Under the pieces are notes generated by a model. That model was not told the DNA's origin. It searched no databases and was given only the letters and a program-made list of their open reading frames with translations. Of a stretch of 64,000 bases of DNA, positions 45,262 through 54,665 are shown piece after piece. This DNA comes from Terracoccus sp. 273MFTsu3.1 (lineage in GTDB: Bacteria > Actinomycetota > Actinomycetes > Actinomycetales > Dermatophilaceae): the NCBI RefSeq assembly GCF_000383675.1, contig NZ_KB911820.1, positions 682,001 to 746,000 of the forward strand. Direction: 5' to 3'. The position numbers were made by a program, and so were the translations under genes. Numbering within the stretch: position 1 is the stretch's first letter; the number at the start of each line of letters is the position of its first letter.

Positions 45262-46299
45262 GTGCGCGCACTCACCAAGCTGACCGCAGGCCCCGGCCTC
45301 TCGCTCGTCGACCGTCCCGAGCCCGAGTGCGGGCCCGCCGACGTCAAGATCCGCGTCCTGCGGGCGGGCCTCTGCGGCACCGACCTGCACCTCGCCGGCT
45401 GGGACGACTGGGCGGCCTCGACCGTCACCCCGCCCCTCGTCATCGGGCACGAGTTCTACGGCGAGGTCGTCGAGATCGGCGAGGACGTGACCGGCATCTC
45501 GGTCGGTGACCGCGCGTCGGGCGAGGGCCACATCGTCTGCGGCCGCTGCCGCAACTGCCGCGCCGGCCGGCGCCACCTCTGCATCCGCACCGAGGGCATC
45601 GGCGTCAACCGCGACGGCGCCTTCGCCGACTACGTCGTCATCCCCGCCAGCAACGCGTGGATCCAGCCCGCCGACCTCGATCCCGACCTCGGGGCCGTCT
45701 TCGACCCGCTCGGCAACGCCACCCACACGGCCCTGCAGTGGCCGATGGTCGGCGAGGACGTCGTCATCACCGGGGCCGGCCCCATCGGCGTCATGGCGGC
45801 CGCGATCGCCCGCCACGCAGGCGCCCGTTACGTCGTGGTCACCGACGCGAGCGACTACCGCCTCGCGCTCGCCGAGCACGCCGGGGCCGACCTGACGATC
45901 AACGTGACGCGCGAGAGCCTCGCCGACGCACAGGCCCACCTCGGCATGAAGGAGGGCTTCGACATCGGGCTCGAGATGTCCGGTGCCGCGCCGGCCGTCA
46001 CCGACATGATCGCCAACATGAACCACGGCGGGCGCATCGCCCTGCTCGGCCTGCCGCACCAGTCCTACGAGCTCGACTGGGGCAAGGTCATCACCCACAT
46101 GATCACGCTCAAGGGCATCTACGGCCGCGAGATGTACGACACGTGGTACGCCATGTCGCAGATGATCGCGACGTCCGAGCGCTTCCGTTCCGCCGTCGCC
46201 CAGGTCATCACCCACCGCTTCCCTGCCGAGCAGTGGGAGGAGGCCTTCGAGACCGCCCGGTCCGGCCAGTGCGGCAAGGTCGTCCTCGACTGGAGCTGA
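45262..46299 (+). CDS. tdh: L-threonine 3-dehydrogenase
   Basis: A 345-aa zinc-dependent medium-chain dehydrogenase oxidising L-threonine to 2-amino-3-oxobutyrate with NAD+. Catalytic zinc ligands lie in GLCGTDLHL and [12 protein letters not shown]. The structural zinc Cys4 lobe is [15 protein letters not shown]. The Tdh-typical GEGHIVCG and [12 protein letters not shown] motifs are present, and the Rossmann motif is [16 protein letters not shown]. Its usual partner kbl is 7.2 kb downstream instead of adjacent. CAGACT stands 6 nt before the GTG, and the promoter region is shared with the divergent Fur gene (32 bp). Confidence 0.92.
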   Translation: MRALTKLTAGPGLSLVDRPEPECGPADVKIRVLRAGLCGTDLHLAGWDDWAASTVTPPLVIGHEFYGEVVEIGEDVTGISVGDRASGEGHIVCGRCRNCRAGRRHLCIRTEGIGVNRDGAFADYVVIPASNAWIQPADLDPDLGAVFDPLGNATHTALQWPMVGEDVVITGAGPIGVMAAAIARHAGARYVVVTDASDYRLALAEHAGADLTINVTRESLADAQAHLGMKEGFDIGLEMSGAAPAVTDMIANMNHGGRIALLGLPHQSYELDWGKVITHMITLKGIYGREMYDTWYAMSQMIATSERFRSAVAQVITHRFPAEQWEEAFETARSGQCGKVVLDWS

Positions 46300-46301
46300 C
46301 C

Positions 46302-46949
46302 GTGGCTCCTCGCCCGCTCGTCCTGCTCCACGGTCTCGGCCAGTCACCGATCGCGTGGCAGGACTTCGTGTCGGCCTACGGCGCCGGCCGGCCGATGACC
46401 GCGCCATGGATGAAGGGGCTCAAGCCCAAGGACCCTGTCGGCTTCGACCTCGGCGACGCGGCGTCGGGCGTCGCCGACGAGCTCGAGCTCCAGGGCGTCA
46501 AGCAGGCCGACTTCGTCGGGGTCTCGGTCGGTGCGAGCGTCGCGCTGCGCCTCGCCGTCGAGCGGCCGGAGCTCGTCGGGCGTCTCGTCCTCGGCGGTGC
46601 GCTCGTGCGCCCGGGCAGGGGAGCCCTGCGGATGCAGCGGCTCGCGATGCGGCTCGTCCCGGAGAGCAGGCTCGTCGACGCCGGGGTGTCACGGCCGAGG
46701 ATGCTCGCGGTCCTCGACGCGCTCAAGGGCTTCGACGGCACGGAGTCGCTGCGTGCCGTCACGGCGCCGGTGCTCCTCGTCGCCGGGTCGAGGGACAAGG
46801 CCGGGATCGTCGCGGCGCAGGAGCTGTCGCAGCACCTGCCGAGCGCGCGTCTGCAGGTCATCGACGGGGCCGGGTCGCTCGTCAACACCGAGTCGGCGCG
46901 CGAGCTCGCGGACCTCACGCACGCCTTCCTCGACGAGCCGGACCCGTGA
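46302..46949 (+). CDS. Alpha/beta hydrolase with missing catalytic His
   Basis: A 215-aa alpha/beta-hydrolase fold protein. LVLLHGLGQSPIAWQDF gives the oxyanion HG motif, GVSVGASVAL the nucleophile elbow and LLVAGSRDKAG the acid Asp. The final motif, normally GAGH-L near the C-terminus, reads VIDGAGSLVNTESA: the catalytic His is replaced by Ser. The enzyme is therefore probably inactive as a hydrolase or has altered chemistry. GTG starts 2 nt after the tdh stop and the gene overlaps the next by 4 nt, so it is in the tdh transcript. Confidence 0.8.
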   Translation: MAPRPLVLLHGLGQSPIAWQDFVSAYGAGRPMTAPWMKGLKPKDPVGFDLGDAASGVADELELQGVKQADFVGVSVGASVALRLAVERPELVGRLVLGGALVRPGRGALRMQRLAMRLVPESRLVDAGVSRPRMLAVLDALKGFDGTESLRAVTAPVLLVAGSRDKAGIVAAQELSQHLPSARLQVIDGAGSLVNTESARELADLTHAFLDEPDP

Positions 46950-47323
46950 CGGCGCGCTCCGTCGCCGGTGTCAACGCCAATGACGTCATCGCCTTCGGCG
47001 TCGAGGTGCTGGCGGTCGTCCTGCTCGCTGTCTGGGGCGCCACGCTCGGGACCACCACCGCCGCCCACGTGCTCGGCGGGGTCCTCGTCCCGACGGCCGC
47101 CGTCACCCTCTGGGGACTCTTCGCGGCGCCACGGGCCGTCGTGCAGGTGCCCGTGCTCGGCGTCCTGACGAAGGTGGTCGTGCTCGGAGGCGCTGCGGTC
47201 GCGGCCTTCGCGGTCCTGCCGCTCGCGTGGGCCGTGGTGGTCGCCGTGGTCGTCGTCGTCAACACGGCGCTGACGTGGTTCGGTCCCTTCGCACGCCGGA
47301 AGACGTCTCCTTCGTCGTCCTGA
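46946..47323 (+). CDS. YrdB-family (DUF2568) membrane protein
   Basis: A 125-aa protein with four hydrophobic helices (VIAFGVEVLAVVLLAVWGATLG, AHVLGGVLVPTAAVTLWGLF, VLTKVVVLGGAAVAAFAV, AVVVAVVVVVNTALTWF) and short loops with AAPRAVVQVP. Spacing and motifs match the YrdB/DUF2568 family, whose function is unknown. The GTG overlaps the hydrolase stop (GTGA). Confidence 0.75.
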   Translation: MTARSVAGVNANDVIAFGVEVLAVVLLAVWGATLGTTTAAHVLGGVLVPTAAVTLWGLFAAPRAVVQVPVLGVLTKVVVLGGAAVAAFAVLPLAWAVVVAVVVVVNTALTWFGPFARRKTSPSSS

Positions 47324-47342
47324 GGTGCGGGGTCGACGGGGC

Positions 47343-47723
47343 TCAGCAGAGGTTGATGCCGCCGACGTCGAGCAGCTTGGCGACGACCTTCTCGTCCGTC
47401 ACGGCCGGGACCATCCAGTTCTTGCCCGCCACGGACTTCACGCCGTTCGCGCACTCGAACGTGCTGACCCTGCGGTCGAGCTCGACGGCCTGGTCGTAGA
47501 AGGCCGCCTCGAGCGGCTTGCCCTGCGCTCCCGTGCACGTGATCTTGTGCTCGGCCAGGGACCCCTGCGTGTCACCGCTCGACGGGCAGACGAGCTCGGC
47601 GACGACGGCCCAGTCCGGGTGCGCGGCGGCCTCGGGGGACGAGGCGGGCGAGCTGCCACCGCAGGCCGTGAGGGTGAGGGCGAGGGCGGCCGTGGCGCAG
47701 GCGAGGGTGAGGCGTCGGAGCAC
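47343..47723 (-). CDS. Small secreted lipoprotein of unknown function
   Basis: A 126-aa predicted lipoprotein. A signal peptide with basic N-terminus and lipobox LTLTACGG (LTAC) is followed by about 100 residues with four more cysteines (ELVCPSS, KITCTGA, STFECANG and a terminal LC), suggesting two disulfides outside the cell. GTG at 47723 is chosen because it gives a proper signal peptide. I do not recognise the family with confidence. Confidence 0.7.
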   Translation of the reverse strand: MLRRLTLACATAALALTLTACGGSSPASSPEAAAHPDWAVVAELVCPSSGDTQGSLAEHKITCTGAQGKPLEAAFYDQAVELDRRVSTFECANGVKSVAGKNWMVPAVTDEKVVAKLLDVGGINLC

Positions 47724-47855
47724 GAGAGCGTTCCCTGAGGGTGGGGGATGGAGGGGGATCGGCCCGGGGGTGACCGGGCGCAAACCCCGGTAATGCTAGA
47801 CCTCGGGCCCGCGCGGGACCCACTCGAACGAGGTGCCCTGAGCGTGGATGAGTGA

Positions 47856-47867
47856 CAGAGTCAACAC
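47856..47867 (+). promoter_or_regulatory. Leaderless promoter for RibD-C reductase
   Basis: CAGAGT (47856-47861), 6 nt, ATG at 47868, with no Shine-Dalgarno. Confidence 0.4.
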
Positions 47868-48437
47868 ATGGCGCGCCTCATCTACACGACGATCGCCTCC
47901 CTCGACGGCTACGTGAACGACGCGAGCGGTGGCTTCGAGTGGGCCGCACCCGACCGGGAGGTGCACGCCTTCGTCAACGACCTCGAGCGCGACATCGGCA
48001 CCTATCTCTGCGGACGCCGCCTCCACGACGTGATGGTCTACTGGCAGACCGTGCCCACGGAGGACTCCGACGATCCGGACGACGCCGTCGAGCACGACTA
48101 CGCCCGCATCTGGCAGGCGGCCGAGAAGGTCGTCTTCTCCCGCACCCTCGAGGCCGTGTCGGGTCCGCGGACGCGGCTCGAGCGCGACCTCGACCCCGCT
48201 GCCGTGGCGGCCCTCGTCGCCTCGGCCGACCGCGACGTCAGCATCGGTGGTCCCACCCTCGCGGCCGAGGTGCTGCGCGCCGGCATCGTGGACGAGCTGC
48301 GCCTGCTGACGGTGCCCGTCGTCGTGGGTGGCGGCACGCGGATCCTGCCGGACGGCATACGGCTCGACCTCGAGCTGCTCGAGCAGCGCCGCTTCGCCGG
48401 CGGCACGACGTACGCGAGGTATGCCGTCAGGCGGTGA
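47868..48437 (+). CDS. RibD C-terminal / dihydrofolate-reductase-like protein
   Basis: A 189-aa protein of the DHFR/RibD-C superfamily. Markers are LIYTTIASLDGYVNDASGGFEW at the start, CGRRLHDVMVYW, VVFSRTLEAV and IGGPTLAAEVLRAGIVDELRLLTVPVVVGGGTRILPDGIRLDL. It probably binds NADPH; most such stand-alone proteins have no known substrate. The 3' end contains two inverted GTATGCCGTC copies (48351, 48419), one of which is shared with the stop region of the convergent CHAT gene (11-bp overlap). Confidence 0.85.
   Translation: MARLIYTTIASLDGYVNDASGGFEWAAPDREVHAFVNDLERDIGTYLCGRRLHDVMVYWQTVPTEDSDDPDDAVEHDYARIWQAAEKVVFSRTLEAVSGPRTRLERDLDPAAVAALVASADRDVSIGGPTLAAEVLRAGIVDELRLLTVPVVVGGGTRILPDGIRLDLELLEQRRFAGGTTYARYAVRR
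48351..48428. repeat. Inverted pair of the GACGGCATAC / GTATGCCGTC motif
   Basis: Full decamer copies lie head to head at 48351-48360 and 48419-48428, 58 bp apart, at the convergent ends of the RibD-C and CHAT genes. They are two of about 21 decamer copies in the window. Others occur at 2223, 2960, 11728, 16605, 18198, 19056, 20836, 28073, 28775, 31541, 35448, 35871, 42885, 44537, 45125, 51460, 59312, 59455 and 60680. Confidence 0.7.
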
Positions 48438-51400
48438 CGGTGCCGTCCGTGTCGTCCGTGCCGGGCGGGGGCGCGTCGAGGGCGAGGAGACCATCGCGCA
48501 GGGTCTGGAGGAACTCGGCGCGGCGCTGCGCCTCGGTGCCGGCCATGACGATGAGGAAGTCGACCTGGTCGCGCACCTGGCGCAGCTGCTCCTCGCTGCC
48601 GAGGTCGCTCGCGCGGCGGTAGAGGTCGAGGGCGTGCTGGGCCTCGGCGTCGGTGGCCCGGGGGCTCCACAGCGCGTCGAGGACGAGCAGGTCGCCGTAG
48701 ACCGCGACCGTCCAGAACGTCGGCGCCAGGTAGGCCTCCTCGCGCGCGGCGCCGATCGACTCGTCGATGAGCCGTCGTGCCTCGGACCGGTCGAGCCCGG
48801 TGCGCCCCTCGACCGGGCGCCAGCGCAGAGCCAGCTCGGCGGCGAGCCAGTTCGCGAGCGCGCCGTGGCGACGCCGGTCGGTCGCTCCCGAGGCGGTCCG
48901 CGCCGCGGCGTACCAGTCGGACATCTTCGTCAGCGCGTCGTGCGTGCGCGTCCAGTCGCCGCCGCGGGTCGAGCCGGGGCGCTCCGGACACGTGACGAGG
49001 GCGAGCCGCTTGTAGGCGCTCGCGACCCGCCACAGCCGGTCGATGCCGACGCCGCTCGCCGCCCCGGGGGTGTCGCCCGGCAGGACGGAGACGCGTGCGG
49101 GAGCGTGCTCCCCGAGCACGAGGGACGCGGGGTTGTCGAGGAGCGTGCGCAGCCGGTCGATGGCCGACTCGATCGTCGCGACCGCGTCGTCGACCGGGTC
49201 GTCGCTCGTCGCCGCCGCACGGACGACCTGGTCGATCCAGACCTCGAAGTCGCGCACCGTCAGGGCCGTCCCGCCCCGCTCGAGGGTCTGCTCGAAGTAC
49301 TGCGTGGCGTGCCCGAAGTCGCCGAACTTGTTGTACGTCCGGGCGATGAGCACCTGGAGCGCGTCGTCCTCGCGGTCCTCGGGGGAGAGGGCCTCGTAGA
49401 GCTCGCGCAGCCGGTCGAGCCCGAAGCGGGTGTTGCGGCTGACGTCGACCGACTGCCCGAGGTTCTCGATCTCGACCCTGGCCTGCTCGGCGCTCGCCGG
49501 CGCCCGTCGCACCGTCGTCGCGCGATGCACGACCGCGTCCGGGGCCAGGCGGTAGTCCGGGTCGCCGTAGCACTGGTACGCGCCCCACGTGTTGACGGCC
49601 GGGTGGTCGTTCCACGTCTGCCACCGGGCTGCGGCGATCGCCTCGCCGAACGTCAGCCCCGAGAGCAGCCGGTCGTAGAGCGTCGCGGCGAAGGTCGAGG
49701 CCGCGGCGTCGTCGACGGCCCAGCCGCAGGCGACGACCGCCCGCACGCCGATGTCGATGAGCTCGGTCGCGAAGCTCGCGGCGAGCCGGTGGTAGTTGCC
49801 GGCGCGCTCGGTCGGCAGGCCCGGCGCGGCCGGGGCTGCTGGGCCGACGGGAGTGCTCGGTCCCATCGACCCGAGGTGGCAGCAGTTGACGACGACGAGC
49901 TCGGGCACCTGCCGCATCTGGCCGACCTCGCCCGCCGTGAGGTACATCCCGTTGCCGAGCACCATGCCGGTGACCGTGGCGTCCGTCCCGTCGCCGAGCG
50001 GCCACTCGAAGACGCCGTGACCGGCCAGGTGGACGACGCGGTAGGACGTCGCGAAGAGGGCCTGGATGACCTTGGTGCCGCTCTCGGCGATGAGCGGCTC
50101 GGCCTCGAACCCGCTCTGTCGCAGGGCATCGGCGACCCCGCGGGCCTCTCTCTGGGCGGCCGGGAGGGCGCTCAGACCGCTCGCGGTGTCGCCGACGACG
50201 AGGGCTCGGCTGCTCGTCGCCGAGAGCACGTGGCTTCGCATCGAGGAGCCTTCGAGCTGGCGGACGAGGCCGCGCCGGACGCCGAGGGGCTCGCGGTCCT
50301 CCTCGGTGCCGTGGTCGTCGAGCAGCTCCCAGGGGTAGTGCGCGGAGCCGCGGTCGACGAGCAGCACGAGGTTGTCGGTGTCGGGGGCCTGCGCCTTGAG
50401 GTCGTTGGGGAAGAGCAGCTCGAAGAGCGTCCGGGCCGCCGACGGGTCCGGTGACGGGGAGTCGACGAGCGACTCGACGAGCCGGTCGACGAGGGCCCGC
50501 TGCGTCGGGACGGTGCGCGTCGGCGTGCCCGCCCGTCGCATCGAGGCCTCGAACGACAGCCCTCCGTCGGGCTCGCTGCGCACGCGCACCTGCTGCCACC
50601 AGCCGGTGGGCTCCTGGAAGAGCAGCCGACGCTGGCGGCCCGGGCGTTCCTCGAGGCGCAGGTCGGCCGTGAAGGAGTCGGCGAGCTCGCCGCTCGTCAG
50701 CGACGAGCCGAGGGCCTCGACCGCCTGGAGCGCGCGGTCCTGCCAGAGCTCGATGATCTCGAGCTCGGCGATGTGTACGCCGAGGTCGGTGTCGGCGAGC
50801 CGGTCGTTGGCGCGCTGCACCCCGGTCAGCAGGGCCTGCACGCTGTCGCGGACCGGGAGGCCGCCCTGGCCGGTGCCGATGAGCAGGCTGGAGAGCCTCA
50901 GCTGCCGCACCTCGGTGCTCGTCGCCGACGCCCCGGCCGTGAGGTGGCCGAGGGCCGACGTCAGCACCGCGTGGGCGGTCGCGCGCGCCAGCGACGCGGC
51001 GCTCAGCCCGCCGATGGGACCGAGCCCGGCCACGACCGCACCCGGTGGCCGGGTCCACTCGTCGGGGTCGGTGAACACCTGGCACGTCTCGATCGGACCG
51101 GGGTAGATGCCGAGCAGGGCGGCCCGCGACAGACGGCCGTCGAGCAGCTCGTCCAGGGCGCCCTCGCCGCCCACGAGGGTGCTGCCCGGGTAGTGCCCGA
51201 CGAGGACGTGGTGGCGGGCGAAGCGCAGGTCGCCGTGCGAGATCCGGACCCGGGTCAGCGGCCGCGACGGGTCCGCGTCGGGGTCGGCGTTCGGGGCGGG
51301 GTCGGTGGTCGGCGTCGGCGGCGGGGCGACCGCGTGCTGGGGTGCCGGCCCGGTGGGCTCGGTGGGCGGGGTGGTGGGCGGGGTGGGCTCGGGGGTCTCG

Positions 51401-51513
51401 GCGCTCGGCGGGTCCGGCAGCGGCTGCTCGGGAAGGACGGGCGCGTGCCCGTCGGTCGGGACGGCATACGGCTCGTGGTCTGCGGGGGGCGTGGCGCCCA
51501 CGAGGGTCGACAC
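48427..51513 (-). CDS. CHAT-domain protease with large N- and C-terminal regions
   Basis: A 1028-aa clan-CD protease. Residues 1-85 are a Pro/Thr-rich disordered leader. Residues about 86-270 form an alpha/beta region (VLVGHYPG, GALDELLDGRLSRAALLGIYPG, AVVAGLGPIGGLSAASLARATAHAVLTSAL) that loosely resembles the N-terminal domain of M17 aminopeptidases. The CHAT domain is at about 375-690, with catalytic His499 in RVVHLAGHGVFEW and Cys545 in LVVVNCCHLGSM, and VNTWGAYQCYGDPDYR at its end. A helical TPR-like C-terminus runs from about 700 to 1028. There is no signal peptide. It is 3 nt downstream of the metacaspase, in one operon. By family knowledge CHAT proteases cleave dedicated partners in conflict or cell-death systems; the target here is unknown. 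Confidence 0.87.
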   Translation of the reverse strand: MSTLVGATPPADHEPYAVPTDGHAPVLPEQPLPDPPSAETPEPTPPTTPPTEPTGPAPQHAVAPPPTPTTDPAPNADPDADPSRPLTRVRISHGDLRFARHHVLVGHYPGSTLVGGEGALDELLDGRLSRAALLGIYPGPIETCQVFTDPDEWTRPPGAVVAGLGPIGGLSAASLARATAHAVLTSALGHLTAGASATSTEVRQLRLSSLLIGTGQGGLPVRDSVQALLTGVQRANDRLADTDLGVHIAELEIIELWQDRALQAVEALGSSLTSGELADSFTADLRLEERPGRQRRLLFQEPTGWWQQVRVRSEPDGGLSFEASMRRAGTPTRTVPTQRALVDRLVESLVDSPSPDPSAARTLFELLFPNDLKAQAPDTDNLVLLVDRGSAHYPWELLDDHGTEEDREPLGVRRGLVRQLEGSSMRSHVLSATSSRALVVGDTASGLSALPAAQREARGVADALRQSGFEAEPLIAESGTKVIQALFATSYRVVHLAGHGVFEWPLGDGTDATVTGMVLGNGMYLTAGEVGQMRQVPELVVVNCCHLGSMGPSTPVGPAAPAAPGLPTERAGNYHRLAASFATELIDIGVRAVVACGWAVDDAAASTFAATLYDRLLSGLTFGEAIAAARWQTWNDHPAVNTWGAYQCYGDPDYRLAPDAVVHRATTVRRAPASAEQARVEIENLGQSVDVSRNTRFGLDRLRELYEALSPEDREDDALQVLIARTYNKFGDFGHATQYFEQTLERGGTALTVRDFEVWIDQVVRAAATSDDPVDDAVATIESAIDRLRTLLDNPASLVLGEHAPARVSVLPGDTPGAASGVGIDRLWRVASAYKRLALVTCPERPGSTRGGDWTRTHDALTKMSDWYAAARTASGATDRRRHGALANWLAAELALRWRPVEGRTGLDRSEARRLIDESIGAAREEAYLAPTFWTVAVYGDLLVLDALWSPRATDAEAQHALDLYRRASDLGSEEQLRQVRDQVDFLIVMAGTEAQRRAEFLQTLRDGLLALDAPPPGTDDTDGTVTA

Positions 51514-51516
51514 GGC

Positions 51517-52344
51517 TCAGCCCACCGCTGACAGGAAGGTCTGGTCGAGGCGTGGGGCGCGACCCTCGAGCTGCGGCACCTGGTCGTAGTTGCCGCGCAG
51601 GCCGGCGAGCGTGCGGGCGTGCAGGGCCCGGTAGGTCGACCGGGGGTCCTCGCGCATGGCCCTGACGAGGTAGTAGGTCAGGGCGCCGTTGTAGCCGCCG
51701 TCGATGTGCGCATCGGCGGAGGTCTGGTCGTCGCGGCAGCCGCTGACCAGGGTCTCGGCGATGTCGACGACGTGCACGTCCTCCGTGCGGCGACGCCGGC
51801 GGACGCGTCGCGGGGTCCCCGTGAAGCCGCCACCGCGGGCCTCGTCGTCGGGGTTGGGCAGGAAGCGCGACACGACCTCCGGTGGCGGGCCGCCGAGGAG
51901 CACCGGCTCGCGGGTGTTGCTGCCGGAGTGGCAGCAGTCCATGACGACGGTGAGCGATGCGCCCGGGTCGAGCCGGTCGAACGTCGTGCGGAGCCAGTCG
52001 TCGGTGAGCGGGTCGTTCCAGTCGAGGTCGTGCGGGCAGAGGATCTCGTCGCGGTGGTCGGTCGTCTCGTCGCCGTTGGTGTCGGGGACGTTGGAGCCGT
52101 GGCCCGAGTAGTGGAGGTAGAGGACGTCACCGGGCTCGGCCGAGTCGACGAGGTCGGCGATGCTCTGGGTCATCGCGGCCTTCGTCGCGGCGCGGTCGAG
52201 GAGCATCGTGATGTCGGAGTCCGCGAAGCCGTACAGGTCGGTCAGCGCGTTGGCGACGTCGTGGACGTCGTTGACGCAGCCCCGGAGGTTCGCCCCCGGG
52301 ATCGCGTACTCGTTGACCCCGATGAGCAGCGCGCGCTTGGACAT
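51517..52344 (-). CDS. Type I-like metacaspase (caspase-family protease)
   Basis: A 275-aa caspase-fold cysteine protease. The p20-like part has ALLIGVNEYAIPGANLRGCVNDVHDV, catalytic His82 in YLHYSGHGSNV, the substrate-pocket Asp region DGDETTDHRDEILCPHD and catalytic Cys138 in VMDCCHSGSN. A basic linker (Arg179-Arg186) leads to the p10-like part, with VSGCRDDQTSADAHIDGGYNGALTYYL. All metacaspase hallmarks are present, so it should be active, cutting after Arg or Lys, probably Ca2+-dependent. AAGGAGT precedes the ATG. It is the first gene of a two-gene operon with the CHAT protease. Confidence 0.93.
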   Translation of the reverse strand: MSKRALLIGVNEYAIPGANLRGCVNDVHDVANALTDLYGFADSDITMLLDRAATKAAMTQSIADLVDSAEPGDVLYLHYSGHGSNVPDTNGDETTDHRDEILCPHDLDWNDPLTDDWLRTTFDRLDPGASLTVVMDCCHSGSNTREPVLLGGPPPEVVSRFLPNPDDEARGGGFTGTPRRVRRRRRTEDVHVVDIAETLVSGCRDDQTSADAHIDGGYNGALTYYLVRAMREDPRSTYRALHARTLAGLRGNYDQVPQLEGRAPRLDQTFLSAVG

Positions 52345-52473
52345 GGTGGACTCCTTCGACCCCGGGCCGCGCAGTGGGCGCGACGGCCCCTGCGATCCAG
52401 TGTTCTCCCGTGGGGCCGCTGATACAGCCGGTTCAGGAGGAACGTCTGGGGCTGGTCGTCGGGGCCGACCCGC

Positions 52474-52722
52474 TCAGGCCGTCACGGTGATCTCGTGGAT
52501 CTCGTCCGCGGGGTGTCCGGTGCGCTCGTGGATGCGCTTCACGGCGTCGGCGCTCGGTCCCTCGGACAGGCAGAACACGTGGCCGCTGGTGGGGTCGGCC
52601 CAGGCGTGCTTGAACACGACACCCTCCTCGTCCTGGATGTCGAGGTCGGCCTGGTGGGCCTCCATCAGTGCTTCCGATGTCACACCGGGCATGTTGGTGT
52701 GCACATCCATGAACTCTGGCAT
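52474..52722 (-). CDS. DUF4242 / SCO4226-like nickel-binding protein
   Basis: An 82-aa ferredoxin-like-fold protein. MPEFMDVHTNMPGVTSEALMEAHQADLDIQDEEGVVFKHAWADPTSGHVFCLSEGP matches the DUF4242 family. Its Streptomyces member SCO4226 binds nickel through His residues at a dimer interface. Physiological role unknown. The gene stands alone upstream of the metacaspase on the same strand, 129 nt away. Confidence 0.8.
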   Translation of the reverse strand: MPEFMDVHTNMPGVTSEALMEAHQADLDIQDEEGVVFKHAWADPTSGHVFCLSEGPSADAVKRIHERTGHPADEIHEITVTA

Positions 52723-52816
52723 GGTGATCGCCTCGCTGGGTCGTCGGTCCCCCGAGGAACGGTGGCTCCACGCTACGCCGGGTCGTGTCCTCCGGCAGGC
52801 ACTTCGGTCAGCTCCG

Positions 52817-53308
52817 TCAGGCGCTCGCCGCGTGCTCCATGGCCCGCTCGAGCGCGCTCGGGAAACGGCTCTCGAAGTCGAGGACCGCGACCCACTCGGG
52901 TGTGACGAAGACGCGGCTCATCTGGGTCGTGATGGCCCGGAGGGTGGTGAGCCAGGCGCGGCCCTGCTCCTCGCCGAGCATGCGAACCGTCATCGCCTCG
53001 TACTCGGGGGCGATCCCCTCCACCGTGTCGGTGCGCACCCGTCCGCGTATCTGGAGCACCTTGTAGGGCATCTCGTCCGTGTCGATGGACACGGCCGCGC
53101 GGTCACCGTCCCTGAGAGCCCTCATCTTGGGCGCATCCGGTGGCGTCCCGAACACGAGCTCCTTGCCGTTCCAGTGAAACCCGATGGGCACCACGCGTGG
53201 TGACCCGTCGGTCCACGAGTACGCCAGCCGCGCGGGTAGCGGGGACCGCAGCAGCCGCTGAGCCACCTCGTCATCGAGCAGCGCAAGGCTTCCCTGTCGT
53301 GTCGTCAT
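52817..53308 (-). CDS. Pyridoxamine 5'-phosphate oxidase-family flavin-binding protein
   Basis: A 163-aa split-barrel flavoprotein. ARLAYSWTDGSPRVVPIGFHWNGKELVFGTPPDAPKMRALRDGDRAAVSIDTDEMPYKVLQIRGRV is the standard FMN- or F420-binding region. Function is not predictable; actinobacterial relatives bind F420, FMN or haem. It is divergent from kbl. Confidence 0.82.
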   Translation of the reverse strand: MTTRQGSLALLDDEVAQRLLRSPLPARLAYSWTDGSPRVVPIGFHWNGKELVFGTPPDAPKMRALRDGDRAAVSIDTDEMPYKVLQIRGRVRTDTVEGIAPEYEAMTVRMLGEEQGRAWLTTLRAITTQMSRVFVTPEWVAVLDFESRFPSALERAMEHAASA

Positions 53309-53451
53309 GACCTCACTCCTTCCTGCCGCCCGCGGACGCGGGCGTCCTTCCAGCGTCCTCCGGGGTCGGGCAGGACGTCAGCGATTCCGCGAACGTGGAC
53401 GGGCATACGCTGGGTGGCGCCACCCGCCCCACCGACCCGCGAAGGACACCG

Positions 53452-54645
<1,194 letters not shown>

Positions 54646-54665
54646 CCGCGCACCCGTCGTGACCG

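Noticed and set aside
48098-51085. 995-codon Arg/Pro/Gly-rich minus-strand frame within the CHAT region
   Set aside because: It is an alternate frame of the CHAT gene. Composition is that of a GC-driven shadow, and it overlaps the true frame with its catalytic motifs.
52454-52470. GGTCG-N7-CGACC hairpin near the DUF4242 stop as terminator
   Set aside because: The stem is only 5 bp and such short GC stems are frequent by chance at this composition.
46302-53451. Prophage or integrative element between tdh and kbl
   Set aside because: No integrase, structural phage genes, tRNA target or direct repeats were seen, and codon use looks like the rest of the window.
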